Positions 8,717-17,752 are shown, numbered from the stretch's first letter. The stretch is DNA of 64,000 bases from Meridianimarinicoccus marinus (GCF_040689105.1 NZ_JBFBVU010000015.1:1-64000); one strand, 5' to 3'. The notes: generated by a model from the letters alone, not told the origin. Numbers and translations are program-made.

Positions 8717-9568
8717 ATGGATACGCCTCGTTGCGTTGATGCTGCCAAAGCCGGCTGTGGTGAAGGGCTGTTGTGGGATGCCGGGCGCGGGCGTCTGTGG
8801 TGGGTCGATATATCGGGCGAGGCCCTGCACGGGTTCGATCCTGAAACGGGCGCCACAACCCGCACGCTCCTGCCCTGCCTGATAAGCGCGCTGGCACTGC
8901 GTCATGACGGGCAGTTGCTGATCGCCACGGTGCGCGGGCTGGGCGTGGTGGACCCTGAAACCGGCAAGATCGACATTCTGCATGACCCGGAGCCAGAGAT
9001 CCCCGGCAACCGCTTGAACGACATGATCGCCGGGCCGGACGGGGCGCTTTGGGTGGGCACAATGTCGGAAGGCGCCAAAGGGCCGACTGGGGCGCTTTAC
9101 CGTTACGGCCAGACTGGACCGCAGGCAATGATGCGCGGCACCACGATTTCCAACGGGCTGGGCTGGAGCCCGGACGGCACGCGGCTCTATTTCGTCGACA
9201 GCGTGCCGGGGGTTCTGCATGTGTTCGAGGCTGGCGCATGGCGCGTCTTGCGTCGGTTTGACGACACCACCGGCAAGCCCGACGGGCTGACCGTCGATGC
9301 CGAGGGCACGCTCTGGGTGGCGATCTGCGACCGGGGCCGCGTGCTGGGAATGCGGCCGGATGGCGAGATCGTGGCCCAGATCGACCTGCCCTGCGAGATT
9401 GTCACCAATTGCTGTTTTGGCGGGGTAGAGCTGACAACACTCTATATCACCACTGGCACATTCAGCATGACCGAGGCCGAAAAAGCCGCCAACCCGCTGG
9501 CGGGCGGTCTGTTTGCCGTCGAGATGGATGTTCCCGGCCTGCTGCCCCCCATGGCCACGATGCCGTGA
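8717..9568 (+). CDS. SMP-30/gluconolactonase family lactonase
   Basis: Predicted cytoplasmic sugar lactonase, 283 residues, hydrolysing an aldonolactone to its acid. The ATG at 8717 has a GGAG site upstream, and the protein starts at the family's usual N-terminus (CGEGLLWD, with the metal-binding Glu). Further family features are NRLNDMIAGPDGALWVGTM, which holds the Asn/Asp ligands, SNGLGWSPDG and FDDTTGKPDGLTVDAEG. No signal peptide is seen. It would link the SDR dehydrogenase of system B to a sugar-acid dehydratase. The substrate is not determined. Confidence 0.9.
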   Translation: MDTPRCVDAAKAGCGEGLLWDAGRGRLWWVDISGEALHGFDPETGATTRTLLPCLISALALRHDGQLLIATVRGLGVVDPETGKIDILHDPEPEIPGNRLNDMIAGPDGALWVGTMSEGAKGPTGALYRYGQTGPQAMMRGTTISNGLGWSPDGTRLYFVDSVPGVLHVFEAGAWRVLRRFDDTTGKPDGLTVDAEGTLWVAICDRGRVLGMRPDGEIVAQIDLPCEIVTNCCFGGVELTTLYITTGTFSMTEAEKAANPLAGGLFAVEMDVPGLLPPMATMP

Positions 9569-9575
9569 ACAATGA

Positions 9576-9602
9576 CGCCCCCGCCGCATATCGCGACGGG
9601 GG
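9576..9602. terminator. hairpin between converging genes
   Basis: GCCCCCG at 9576-9582 pairs with CGGGGGC at 9596-9602. It lies between the stop of the lactonase (+) and the stop of the ABC ATPase (-), so it may act on both transcripts. It lacks a T-run. Confidence 0.45.
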
Positions 9603-9616
9603 CCCGCATTACGCTA

Positions 9617-10702
9617 TCAGCGGATGCGCAGACCGCTGTCGCCATCGAACGCCAGTACCGAGGCTGGATCGAACCCGATGGTCATCTGCCCGCCCTCGCC
9701 GGGACGAGACTTGCCGCGCATCTCGACAATGACCGGATGCGCGTCGCCGTCGCTGGTCGAATAGGCATAGGAGACCCCGCCAAGGTTCTCGATCACGTCG
9801 ATTTTCAGCGCCGCTCGGATCGCGCCTTCCGGTTCGAAATGCTCGGGCCGCAGACCAAGTTTCACGGCCTGCCCCTGATGCGGCACCTGGGACAATGCCA
9901 CCGGCACTTCGACCCCGTTCAGCCTTGGCAGCGAGACATGCGCCGTGCCCGCCTCGACCCGAGTCACCGTGCCGTCAAAGAAGTTCATCCGCGGCGAGCC
10001 GATGAAGCCCGCGACGAACACATTGTCCGGATCCTCGTAGAGTTTCACCGGTGCACCTGCCTGCTCGATGCGGCCATCGCGCAGCACGACGATCTTGTCA
10101 GCCATGGTCATCGCTTCGACCTGGTCATGGGTCACATAGACCATGGTTGCGCCCAGCTGCTTGTGCAGCTTCGCGATCTCGACCCGCATCTCGACGCGCA
10201 ACTCGGCATCGAGATTCGACAGCGGCTCGTCGAACAGAAAGACATCCGGCTGGCGCACGATGGCCCGACCGATCGCCACCCGCTGGCGTTGCCCGCCGGA
10301 CAACGCCTTGGGCTTGCGATCCATATAGGCGTCGAGCTTCAGGATCCGAGCGGCCTCGGCGACCTTGCGGTCGATCTCTGCCTTCTCAGAGCCGCCGATC
10401 TTCAGACCAAAGCTCATGTTCTCGCGCACCGTCATGTGCGGATAAAGCGCGTAGGTCTGGAACACCATGGCCACGCCGCGTTTGGCCGGGTCGGCATGGG
10501 TCACGTCGCGACCACCAATGGTCATGCGCCCGTCCGAGGTTTCCTCAAGCCCGGCGATCATCCGCAGCAAGGTCGACTTGCCACAGCCCGAGGGCCCCAC
10601 GAAGACACAAAAATCGCCATCATCGACCTGCAGGTCCACTCCGTGAATGACCTGCGTCGCGCCATAGCGCTTGATCGCATTGTTGAGCGCCAGTTCGGCC
10701 AT
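9617..10702 (-). CDS. Carbohydrate ABC transporter ATP-binding protein (UgpC/MalK type), system B
   Basis: Cytoplasmic ATPase of 361 residues that energises transporter B. It has Walker A (GPSGCGKST), signature LSGGQRQRVAIGRA, Walker B (VFLFDEPLSNLD), the H-loop (VYVTHDQVEAMT) and a C-terminal TOBE-type regulatory domain from about residue 235 (FIGSPRMNFFDG). It is the last gene of the operon and follows the SDR gene with almost no gap. Confidence 0.93.
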   Translation of the reverse strand: MAELALNNAIKRYGATQVIHGVDLQVDDGDFCVFVGPSGCGKSTLLRMIAGLEETSDGRMTIGGRDVTHADPAKRGVAMVFQTYALYPHMTVRENMSFGLKIGGSEKAEIDRKVAEAARILKLDAYMDRKPKALSGGQRQRVAIGRAIVRQPDVFLFDEPLSNLDAELRVEMRVEIAKLHKQLGATMVYVTHDQVEAMTMADKIVVLRDGRIEQAGAPVKLYEDPDNVFVAGFIGSPRMNFFDGTVTRVEAGTAHVSLPRLNGVEVPVALSQVPHQGQAVKLGLRPEHFEPEGAIRAALKIDVIENLGGVSYAYSTSDGDAHPVIVEMRGKSRPGEGGQMTIGFDPASVLAFDGDSGLRIR

Positions 10703-10703
10703 C

Positions 10704-11462
10704 TCACTTCCTCCTTACATCAAAGACGTCCAGCAGCGCCGACATCGCCCGGTCGGCCACCACCTCGGACCCGTTCAAGGCTGATCCGGCGTCAGACAGC
10801 AGGAACACCGCCAGCGCGCCGATTTCGTCCACCGTTGTTACCGCCCCATCGGCCGTCCACGATCGGAACAGCGATTCCTTGTCCGGATCCTGCATGGCCG
10901 CATCGACAATCTCGGTCCGGGTCATCGCCGGGCAGATCGCATTGACGCGGATGCCGTGCGGCCCCAACGACCAGGCCATGGCGCGAGTCATCGCCGCGAT
11001 TGCGGCCTTGGTGCCCGCATAGCCTTCGTGGCCGGGGTTGGTGGCGCGGGCATGGACCGAGGACAGGTTGACGATGGCACCGCCCCCGGCGTCGGCCATG
11101 ATCCGCCCCGCCGCCTGGCAGCCCACCAGAACCGACCGCTGGTTGACCGTCCAGAGGGTCTCCATCTGGTCCCGCGTCATTTCCAGAAACGGCACCTTGA
11201 TGGTGACGCCGGCGTTGTTGACCATGCCGTCTAGCCGTCCGGCGCGGCCGTGGGCCTCGGCGATGGCCATCTCGAAAGCGTCGAGGTCGGTGACATCGAC
11301 CTGCACGAAGCGCGCGCCGATCTGGTCCAGCTTGGCCGCGCCGTCGATCTGCTTGTCGAAGCCGGTCACCTCGGCCCCCGCCGCGCGGCAGGCGCGGGCG
11401 ATGCCCAGCCCGATCCCTGCCCCGGCCCCGGTGACGATCACATGACGTCCGTCCAGCCTCAT
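10704..11462 (-). CDS. Short-chain dehydrogenase/reductase, probable sugar dehydrogenase
   Basis: NAD(P)-dependent SDR of 252 residues. The Rossmann glycine motif TGAGAGIG is at residues 11-18, followed by NNAG and the catalytic Ser/Tyr/Lys set in NLSSVHARA...YAGTK. The ATG at 11462 overlaps the upstream permease stop (ATGA). Encoded inside a sugar-transport operon beside a lactonase gene, it most likely oxidises the imported sugar to its lactone. The substrate and cofactor preference are inferred from context only. Confidence 0.87.
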   Translation of the reverse strand: MRLDGRHVIVTGAGAGIGLGIARACRAAGAEVTGFDKQIDGAAKLDQIGARFVQVDVTDLDAFEMAIAEAHGRAGRLDGMVNNAGVTIKVPFLEMTRDQMETLWTVNQRSVLVGCQAAGRIMADAGGGAIVNLSSVHARATNPGHEGYAGTKAAIAAMTRAMAWSLGPHGIRVNAICPAMTRTEIVDAAMQDPDKESLFRSWTADGAVTTVDEIGALAVFLLSDAGSALNGSEVVADRAMSALLDVFDVRRK

Positions 11463-12340
11463 TTCACTGCTCCCGCCGTCGCACCGGCCATGATCTTGCG
11501 CTGGAACACCGCGAACATCAGCAGCAGCGGCAGCGATCCCAGAACCGCGGCCGGAAAAAGTTTGGTCGGGTCGATGCCGGTATTGCCCACGAACTTGTAG
11601 ACCGCAATCATCACCGTCAGCTTGTCCTTGTCGGTCAGAAGCAGCAGCGGATAGATGAAGTCGTTCCACACCATGATCATCACGAACAGCGACAGCGTGG
11701 CCGTCACCGGCGCCAGCAGCGGCCGGATCACATGCCAGAAGATCTGCCAGTTGTTGCAATTGTCGAGCCGCGCGGCCTCTTCCAGCTCGATCGGGATCGC
11801 GGCGATGAAGCTGGTGTAGAAGAACACCGCCAGCGGCAGCTTCAGCGCGGCAAAGGCCAGCACGATGCCCAGATAGCTGTCCAGCAGCCCCAGGTCGCGG
11901 AAGATCACGTAGATCGGGGTGATGGTGACGAAGTTCGGCGTCGCCAGCCCCAGCGCCATGACCATGACGATCACCCGGCTGATCCGGTTCTCCAATCTGG
12001 CCAGCGGATAGGCCGCCATGGCACCGGCAAAAACCACCACCACGATCACCGAGATGGTAATGCCCATGGAGTTCAGCACCGAACGGACATAGCCCATCGA
12101 GGCCAGCGCCTGCATGTAGTTGCCCCAGTACAGGCTGTCCGGCAGCCCCAGCGGATCCTGCGCGATCTCGGTCGAGGTCTTGAACGACATCATCACCATG
12201 TAGACCAGCGGCAGCAGCATGATGGCCACAAGGCCCAGCACGATGCCGTGCACGAGGATGGACTTGCCCCGGCGCCGGATCAGATCCCAGTCGAAGCCCG
12301 CGCGCGCGCGGGTGGCGGGGTGTGCGTCTGAGAGGCTCAT
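11459..12340 (-). CDS. Carbohydrate ABC transporter permease (MalG type), system B
   Basis: Inner-membrane permease of 293 residues with six predicted helices, starting with a cytoplasmic segment before LVHGIVLGLVAIMLLPLVY. The EAA loop reads ELEEAARLDNCNNWQIF. It overlaps the upstream permease gene by four bases and the downstream SDR gene by four, so the whole block is translationally coupled. Confidence 0.92.
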   Translation of the reverse strand: MSLSDAHPATRARAGFDWDLIRRRGKSILVHGIVLGLVAIMLLPLVYMVMMSFKTSTEIAQDPLGLPDSLYWGNYMQALASMGYVRSVLNSMGITISVIVVVVFAGAMAAYPLARLENRISRVIVMVMALGLATPNFVTITPIYVIFRDLGLLDSYLGIVLAFAALKLPLAVFFYTSFIAAIPIELEEAARLDNCNNWQIFWHVIRPLLAPVTATLSLFVMIMVWNDFIYPLLLLTDKDKLTVMIAVYKFVGNTGIDPTKLFPAAVLGSLPLLLMFAVFQRKIMAGATAGAVK

Positions 12341-13206
12341 GATGCGTTCTCCCGGTCACGCAGGACCTTGTTCTGAAGGAAGGCGACACCCAGCACGATC
12401 AGCAGCATCACGATCGACAGCGCGCTGGCGAAGCCGAATTTGTACTGGCCGAACAGGTTGTCGATAATGTCGATGGACAGCAGCCGCGTTGCGCCATCCG
12501 GCCCGCCCTTGGTCAGGATGAAGGGCAACTCGAAGGTCTTCAGCGTGCCGATGGTGGTCAGCATCACCGAAACGGTGATCGACGGTCCCAGCAGCGGCAA
12601 TTCAAGATAGCGGAACCGCTGCCAGGAGGTCGCGCCCTCCAGCCGGCCCGCCTCGCCGATCTCTTCCGGGATGCCGGCGAAACCGGCCAGGAAGATGGCG
12701 CAGGTGAAGCCGGTGAACATCCAGATTTGCGTGAAGGCCACCGAATAAAGCGCCAGCGCCGGATCGCCCAGCCAGTTCTGCTCAAATGCGCCCAGGCCCA
12801 GATCCCGGAGCGCCACGTTGATGCCGCCGTTCAGCGGCGAATAGAGAAACTGCCAGACATAGCCGACAACGACGAAGGACATCATCGCGGGGGTGTACAG
12901 GGCGGCGCGGCTGAAGTTGCGGATCAGCGGCAGGCGGTGCAGCATCGCGGCGAAGAACAGGCCGGTGACGGTCAGCGCCGAAACCACCACCACCGTGTAC
13001 CAGAGGGTCAGCCAGATCTCTTGCAGGTAGCGATCCCGGCTGAAGATGCGCTCGTAGTTGCTCCAGCCGACATCCTTGGCCTCGCCGATGCCCTTGAAAT
13101 TGGTCAGGCTCATGTCGAAGGTCAGGATGATCGGATGAATGAAGAACAGCCCGATCACCAGCAACGCCGGTAGCGTGAACCAGTAAAGTGAATGTCTCGC
13201 GCGCAT
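12337..13206 (-). CDS. Carbohydrate ABC transporter permease (MalF type), system B
   Basis: Inner-membrane permease of 289 residues. The ATG at 13206 is preferred because a GGGGGA stretch lies just upstream, and it yields the usual short basic N-terminus before the first helix (LYWFTLPALLVIGLFF). The EAA loop is EIGEAGRLEGATSWQRF. Partner of the MalG-type permease. Confidence 0.92.
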   Translation of the reverse strand: MRARHSLYWFTLPALLVIGLFFIHPIILTFDMSLTNFKGIGEAKDVGWSNYERIFSRDRYLQEIWLTLWYTVVVVSALTVTGLFFAAMLHRLPLIRNFSRAALYTPAMMSFVVVGYVWQFLYSPLNGGINVALRDLGLGAFEQNWLGDPALALYSVAFTQIWMFTGFTCAIFLAGFAGIPEEIGEAGRLEGATSWQRFRYLELPLLGPSITVSVMLTTIGTLKTFELPFILTKGGPDGATRLLSIDIIDNLFGQYKFGFASALSIVMLLIVLGVAFLQNKVLRDRENAS

Positions 13207-13240
13207 GGTTTCCCCCGTTGATTGGTCGTGCATGGCAGGA

Positions 13241-13260
13241 CCCGGCGACAAGGTGCCGGG
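13241..13260 (-). promoter_or_regulatory. intercistronic stem-loop after binding-protein gene (system B)
   Basis: CCCGGC at 13241-13246 pairs with GCCGGG at 13255-13260 around an 8-base loop. It sits between the binding-protein stop (13271) and the permease start (13206), the same position as in the other four transporter operons. Confidence 0.6.
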
Positions 13261-13270
13261 CCGCGCGGTA

Positions 13271-14494
13271 TTACAGGTTGTCTTCCACGGTATCGTCCCA
13301 ACGCTGCAGCGTTTTCTCGTTGGGCTCGTCGATGTTCAGCAGGAAGCCGGTGATGCTGTCTTCCCATTCCGTTTGCAGCGGCTTGGGGAATTCCAGCGTC
13401 GAGAATGGCCAAAGGATCAGGCTGCCCGCGTCACGCGCTTCGGTGTAGGGCGCGGCAAGGTCCGGCATCGTCGAAACACCGCCCGTATAGGGGCTGTAGG
13501 CCCCCTCTGCAGTGAGGAAGACACTCAGGTTCTCCTCGTCGGCAAAGAAGTCGACCCATTTGCGGGCGGCTTCAAGGTTTTCCGCGTCACGCGGGATCGC
13601 CCAGCCGGGCCCGACAAGATCCAGGGCAAGACCATGTTCGGTGTGCAGCGACGGCATCGGCGCAAACTGGAAATTCAGACCCTCGACGGACGAGAAATTG
13701 CCGATGTTCCACGCGCCCTGCGGCAGGATAGCGACATTGCCCGAGCGGAATTCCTGCGGCGCCGTGGCCCAGGGGTCCAGACCGGCCTGAAGCTTGGGGT
13801 CGAAACAATCCGCCGCTACCAGATCGCGGACACCGTCCAGTGCGGCGTTGAAGTTCTCGTCCCCGACGAAGCTGCGCTCCCCCAAGCCATACTCCGACGG
13901 CGAGATACCATCGGGATCAATACCGTTGGCCCCCACAAAGAGCATGGCCGGGAAACCACCGGCAAAGATCATCGGCGCGATGCCTTCGGCGGACAATGCC
14001 TGACAGGCCGCTTTCAACTCGTCGATCGTCACCGGCGCCGTATCGATACCCGCCTTGGCCAGCAGGTCCATGTTGACGAAATTGCCCATGCCGATCACTT
14101 CGAGCGGGTAGACGCGGATCTCGCCGTCCGAGGTCATCACCTCGCGGACGGCGGGGATCATCCGATCATACCACGGGCTGTCCGTCCCCAGGTCGGTCAG
14201 GAAACCCGCCCCACCCCAGAGATCGACCAGCGCGCTGTCGACCATGGTCACATCCGGTGGGTTGCCGCCCTGAAGGCGCGGCGGGATGACCTTGTCGACG
14301 TCCTTGCGGGCGACGAACGTCAGTTCAACCTTGATGTCGGGATTCTGGGCCTCGAACTTCTCGATCAGCTCGGGCAGGCCAGCGGGCTCGGCCTCGTTCC
14401 CCTTCCAGGCGACGACGTCGAGCGTGGTTTGCGCGGCGGCGGTCGATGCCAGCAGTAGGGCGATGGTGGTTGCAGCGGTAAGGCTTCGAATCAT
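13271..14494 (-). CDS. Sugar ABC transporter substrate-binding protein (family 1), system B
   Basis: Periplasmic sugar receptor of 407 residues, with a clear signal peptide (MIRSLTAATTIALLLAS, cleavage after AAAQ or nearby). The mature part shows the family 1 layout: ELIEKFEAQNPDIKVELTFV near the N-terminus, then WKGNEA and EARKWVDFFADEENLSVFL. It is the promoter-proximal gene of the system B operon and is divergent from sulfatase 1. The ligand is unknown; the divergent sulfatase suggests a sulfated sugar. Confidence 0.9.
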   Translation of the reverse strand: MIRSLTAATTIALLLASTAAAQTTLDVVAWKGNEAEPAGLPELIEKFEAQNPDIKVELTFVARKDVDKVIPPRLQGGNPPDVTMVDSALVDLWGGAGFLTDLGTDSPWYDRMIPAVREVMTSDGEIRVYPLEVIGMGNFVNMDLLAKAGIDTAPVTIDELKAACQALSAEGIAPMIFAGGFPAMLFVGANGIDPDGISPSEYGLGERSFVGDENFNAALDGVRDLVAADCFDPKLQAGLDPWATAPQEFRSGNVAILPQGAWNIGNFSSVEGLNFQFAPMPSLHTEHGLALDLVGPGWAIPRDAENLEAARKWVDFFADEENLSVFLTAEGAYSPYTGGVSTMPDLAAPYTEARDAGSLILWPFSTLEFPKPLQTEWEDSITGFLLNIDEPNEKTLQRWDDTVEDNL

Positions 14495-14523
14495 TTTCAG
14501 GATGCTCCTCTCTTCTGCAATAA

Positions 14524-14535
14524 TCGTACATTATT
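14524..14535. promoter_or_regulatory. candidate GntR operator between transporter B and sulfatase 1
   Basis: TCGTACATTATT, identical to the site at 7631, lies in the 127-base divergent region. A second half-site (TTATTGTACAT) follows about 12 bases on, giving an inverted GTACA/TGTAC pair. The location could control both directions. Confidence 0.55.
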
Positions 14536-14621
14536 CTTTTCTTATTGTACATCCTGCATCTGCCCGGCATAGTAATAAGGTCTTTGACGTCTGCGAATCC
14601 AAACAGAACAAGGGGCTCCGA

Positions 14622-16151
14622 ATGCGCAAGAAACCCAACATCATCCTGATTTCGACCGATCAGCAGCGTGGCGATTGCATCGGGCCAGAAGGTCGTGGCG
14701 TGCGCACGCCGCATATCGACAGCATCGGCGCCAATGGCGTGCGGTTCTCCAAATGCATCACCCCGCATCCCATGTGTCAGGCGGCGCGGGCCTCGATCCT
14801 GACCGGCAAGCTGCCCTACAGCCACGGCGTGCGCGACAACGGCCGCGATCTGGACGAAGCCCTGGGCCAGGCCGGTCTGGGTGGAACCTTTGGCCGCGCC
14901 GGCTATGACACCCATTTCATCGGCAAGGCGCATCTGTCCAGCCAGCAAACGTTCGAGCCCACCGGGCGGCCCGAATGCTACAAGAGCGCCAAGGATTTCT
15001 CGCCCGACTGGTCGGGCGCCTACATGGGTTTCGACAACATCAACATGATGCTGCGCCCGCATCACCACACGCAGTGGTACGATCCGCCCGAAGCACTGCA
15101 CTATGAATACTGGCTCGATCAGGACGGCCGTGGGCGGGACCGCTGGGACCGGGCGAAGGAGCGGCTGGCGCCCGACACCGCTCATTTCCAGGCCTGGCGG
15201 TCCGGGCTGGACGAAAAATGGCATTCCTCGCCCTGGATCGGCGACCGCGCGGTCGAGATGATCGAGGCCAAGGGTGAAAAGCCGCTGATGGCCTGGGTCT
15301 CGTTCCCCGATCCGCACCCGCCGTTCCTGTCGCCGCAGCCCTGGTGCGACATGTATGCGCCCGACGAGGTCACCATTGCACCGCATCCCCGGCTGGATCT
15401 TGAAAAGCGCCCGTGGTGGCACAAGGCCTTTGTCGAGGACCGCGCCAAGCCGATCAAACAGGGGGCCGAGCACAATGCCGGGGGCATCGACTGGGGGCAG
15501 AAGGGCGATCTTACCGAAGCGGCATTGCGCGACATCACGCGGATCTATTTCGGCATGATCTCTTCCGTCGATCATCAGGTCGGCCGCATTCTGGACGCCC
15601 TGCGCCAGGCGGGCGAGCTGGACAACACCTATGTGATCTTCATCAGCGATCACGGCGAATGGCTGGGCGATCACGGGCTGCTGCTGAAAGGGCCGATGCT
15701 TTATGACGGGCTGCTGCGGGTGCCCTGCCTGATCCAGGGGCCCGAGGTGCCGTCGGGCCGGGTGATCGACGATCCGGTGGGCACGGTCGACGTGCTGGCC
15801 ACGGCTGCCGATATGGCAGGAATTGCCGCGCCCGAGGGGCATGGGCAGTCGTGGCGCGGTCTTTGGGATGGCACCGACAGCCGCGATTTCGCTCTGTCGG
15901 AATACGAAGTCGACAGCCTGCGGTCGGCGGTGGACATGGATCTGATGACGGTGCGCAGCGCGCGCTACCGGATGTCGACCGATCTGCGTACGGACACGGG
16001 CGAGCTTTACGACCTGCACGAAGACCCCGACGAGATGGTCAACCGGTTCGACGATCCGGCCTATCGCCACATCCGCGCCGAACACCTGGACATGATCCGG
16101 TCGCGCCCGGACGACATGATCCCGGTGGCGCCACGAGTCGGCTGGCACTGA
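14622..16151 (+). CDS. Cytosolic type I sulfatase (sulfatase 1)
   Basis: Alkaline-phosphatase-fold sulfatase of 509 residues starting MRKKPNIILISTDQQ. The ATG at 14622 follows an AGGGG site. The formylglycine precursor is Cys52 in CQAARASILTG: Ala occupies the usual Pro position of C-x-P-x-R, but C-x-A-x-R is also an accepted form. Metal and sulfate ligands appear as STDQQ, PDPHPPF and SDHGEWLGDHG. No signal peptide is present, so it should act in the cytoplasm on an imported sulfated sugar. It is divergent from the system B binding-protein gene. The substrate is not known; activity needs a maturase encoded elsewhere. A phosphonate or phosphate ester hydrolase is a less likely reading. Confidence 0.87.
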   Translation: MRKKPNIILISTDQQRGDCIGPEGRGVRTPHIDSIGANGVRFSKCITPHPMCQAARASILTGKLPYSHGVRDNGRDLDEALGQAGLGGTFGRAGYDTHFIGKAHLSSQQTFEPTGRPECYKSAKDFSPDWSGAYMGFDNINMMLRPHHHTQWYDPPEALHYEYWLDQDGRGRDRWDRAKERLAPDTAHFQAWRSGLDEKWHSSPWIGDRAVEMIEAKGEKPLMAWVSFPDPHPPFLSPQPWCDMYAPDEVTIAPHPRLDLEKRPWWHKAFVEDRAKPIKQGAEHNAGGIDWGQKGDLTEAALRDITRIYFGMISSVDHQVGRILDALRQAGELDNTYVIFISDHGEWLGDHGLLLKGPMLYDGLLRVPCLIQGPEVPSGRVIDDPVGTVDVLATAADMAGIAAPEGHGQSWRGLWDGTDSRDFALSEYEVDSLRSAVDMDLMTVRSARYRMSTDLRTDTGELYDLHEDPDEMVNRFDDPAYRHIRAEHLDMIRSRPDDMIPVAPRVGWH

Positions 16152-16158
16152 CAGGACA

Positions 16159-16199
16159 GACAATGCCGGCGCGATCTGCGGCGGCATTGTCTTAATTTT
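16159..16199 (+). terminator. intrinsic terminator of sulfatase 1
   Basis: GACAATGCCG at 16159-16168 pairs with CGGCATTGTC at 16182-16191, followed by TTAATTTT. It lies eight bases after the sulfatase stop and immediately abuts the stop of the convergent aldolase gene. Confidence 0.75.
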
Positions 16200-16833
16200 G
16201 ATAGGCGGTGCGAAAAGAGTCTATCGTTTCGCGGGCACGTCCGGCGACAAGGGTCGCGCTGTCGCCGGGGCGGTATAGACTGGTGCCCAGCCCGAAACCG
16301 TGCACCCCGCTGGCCCGGTACGCCGCGAAATTTGCAGGGCCGACCCCGCCGACCACGCAGATCTGCACCGACGGTGGCAGCGTGGCGCGGATGGCCGTAA
16401 TGCCGTCCGGACCGATCAGCGAGGCGGGAAAGAACTTCAGCCCCGTCGCTCCAAGCCGGATCGCGCGATGCGCCTCGGTGGCGGTGAAGACACCGGGAAA
16501 GCTGGCCATGCCGGCCTGAACCGTGGCGCTGACGACATCTTCGTTCACATCCGGCGAAACGATCAGGTTGCCGCCCGCCCCCTGCACCTGGGCGACCTGT
16601 TCCGGTGCCAGAACCGTCCCGGCCCCGATCAGGCTGGGCCCATAGGATTTCGCCGTTTCCGCCGCCCGACCGATCGAAGTGATCGGGTCCGGCGAATTCA
16701 GCGGGATCTCGATGGCGCGCAGCCCGACGTCGAGCAGTCCGCGGACAACCTCGGGCGTCTCATCCGGGGTGATCCCGCGCAGGATGGCGATCAGCTTGAT
16801 GTCCATTTCGGACCAGAGTTCGGCAACTGTCAT
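16192..16833 (-). CDS. dgoA: 2-dehydro-3-deoxy-6-phosphogalactonate aldolase (KDPG aldolase family)
   Basis: Class I aldolase of 213 residues that splits 2-dehydro-3-deoxy-6-phosphogalactonate into pyruvate and glyceraldehyde 3-phosphate. The Schiff-base lysine is Lys133 (GLKFFPA), and the general base is Glu42 (IEIPLNSPDP). The ILRGITPDE phosphate/substrate loop near the N-terminus matches the galactonate branch of the family. The start at 16833 is 17 bases after the kinase stop. Position after a DgoK-like kinase supports the galactonate assignment over plain KDPG aldolase. Confidence 0.88.
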   Translation of the reverse strand: MTVAELWSEMDIKLIAILRGITPDETPEVVRGLLDVGLRAIEIPLNSPDPITSIGRAAETAKSYGPSLIGAGTVLAPEQVAQVQGAGGNLIVSPDVNEDVVSATVQAGMASFPGVFTATEAHRAIRLGATGLKFFPASLIGPDGITAIRATLPPSVQICVVGGVGPANFAAYRASGVHGFGLGTSLYRPGDSATLVAGRARETIDSFRTAYQN

Positions 16834-16850
16834 ACAGTCCTCTCCATGTT

Positions 16851-17747
16851 TCAGGGTGTTGGCCAAAGGGCCGCCGCCGAAGCGGACAGCCCGGCGCATA
16901 CGGCGTCATCGGCGTCCAGTCGCCGGACAAGGCACCCAGTACCGTCCAGTGCCCGCATATATCGGTCAGCAAGGACGCCCGAGGCGATCAGCGTCACGCT
17001 GTCCCCTGCCTTTGCTTGCGCACCGGCGATTTCCAGTCCGATGAGCAGACCGGACAGGCGCGACGCGACCTCGGCCCCCTCCATCAGGTCCAGAAGCGGG
17101 CCGGCGCGCAGGTGAAACAAGTCGCGCAGCAGGGACTCCGGATGCGTCAGTGCCGCCCGAACCCCGCCGTCGAAGGCCTCGCCGTCGAATTTGGCCGCAT
17201 CGACGAAATGCGACAGGGTCGACTGACGCGACAGAAGCGCGAAGATCTCACCGGTCATCGCGGTCTCGAACCGAGCCAGGACGCCCTTTTCGATCACCGC
17301 CCATTTGGAATGGGTCCCCGGCATGCAGACCGTACCATCGACGCCGAACTGACGAACCGCGCCCAGCAGCATGGTTTCTTCACCGCGCATCACGTCCGGC
17401 GCCGAAGCGGCCCGCTGGGCCACCCCCGGAAGGATGCGGATGTCCCGGCTGTCGTGCGGCACCCGGATGGCGGATTCGGCCAGCCTGTCAAGCGGCAGCG
17501 GCAGGTCGAGGTAACGCGCTTCCCGCCAGCCGGTCCGTGCGCCGGCCATGCCGCAGATCACCACCGGCACATCTGTCCCCACATCCAGCGCCGCCAGATG
17601 GGCCTCAAGCACAGGGCCGAATTGCGTAGCGGTCAGCGTCGACATGCCCTCGCTGCCTTTGCGTTCACTCAGAACCTGTCCATCGGCGTCGATGACCCAC
17701 AGGCGGAAGCTCGACGTGCCCCAATCAACCCCAACATACCGGATCAT
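16851..17747 (-). CDS. dgoK: 2-dehydro-3-deoxygalactonokinase
   Basis: Sugar-acid kinase of 298 residues that phosphorylates 2-dehydro-3-deoxygalactonate at C6 with ATP. The N-terminus IRYVGVDWGTSSFRLWVID is the DgoK phosphate loop, and CGMAGARTGWREARYLDLP and CMPGTHSKWAVI are characteristic internal blocks. It starts five bases after the upstream dehydratase stop and precedes the DgoA-like aldolase, giving the dehydratase-kinase-aldolase order of a De Ley-Doudoroff pathway. Confidence 0.92.
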   Translation of the reverse strand: MIRYVGVDWGTSSFRLWVIDADGQVLSERKGSEGMSTLTATQFGPVLEAHLAALDVGTDVPVVICGMAGARTGWREARYLDLPLPLDRLAESAIRVPHDSRDIRILPGVAQRAASAPDVMRGEETMLLGAVRQFGVDGTVCMPGTHSKWAVIEKGVLARFETAMTGEIFALLSRQSTLSHFVDAAKFDGEAFDGGVRAALTHPESLLRDLFHLRAGPLLDLMEGAEVASRLSGLLIGLEIAGAQAKAGDSVTLIASGVLADRYMRALDGTGCLVRRLDADDAVCAGLSASAAALWPTP

Positions 17748-17752
17748 CGGGG

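Noticed and set aside
10704..12389. SDR as a 561-residue fusion protein
   Set aside because: The extra N-terminal part is the shadow of the MalG-type permease; an ATGA overlap at 11462 gives the true start.
14325..16187. 620-codon minus-strand frame over sulfatase 1
   Set aside because: Antisense of a clear sulfatase; no start context and biased composition.
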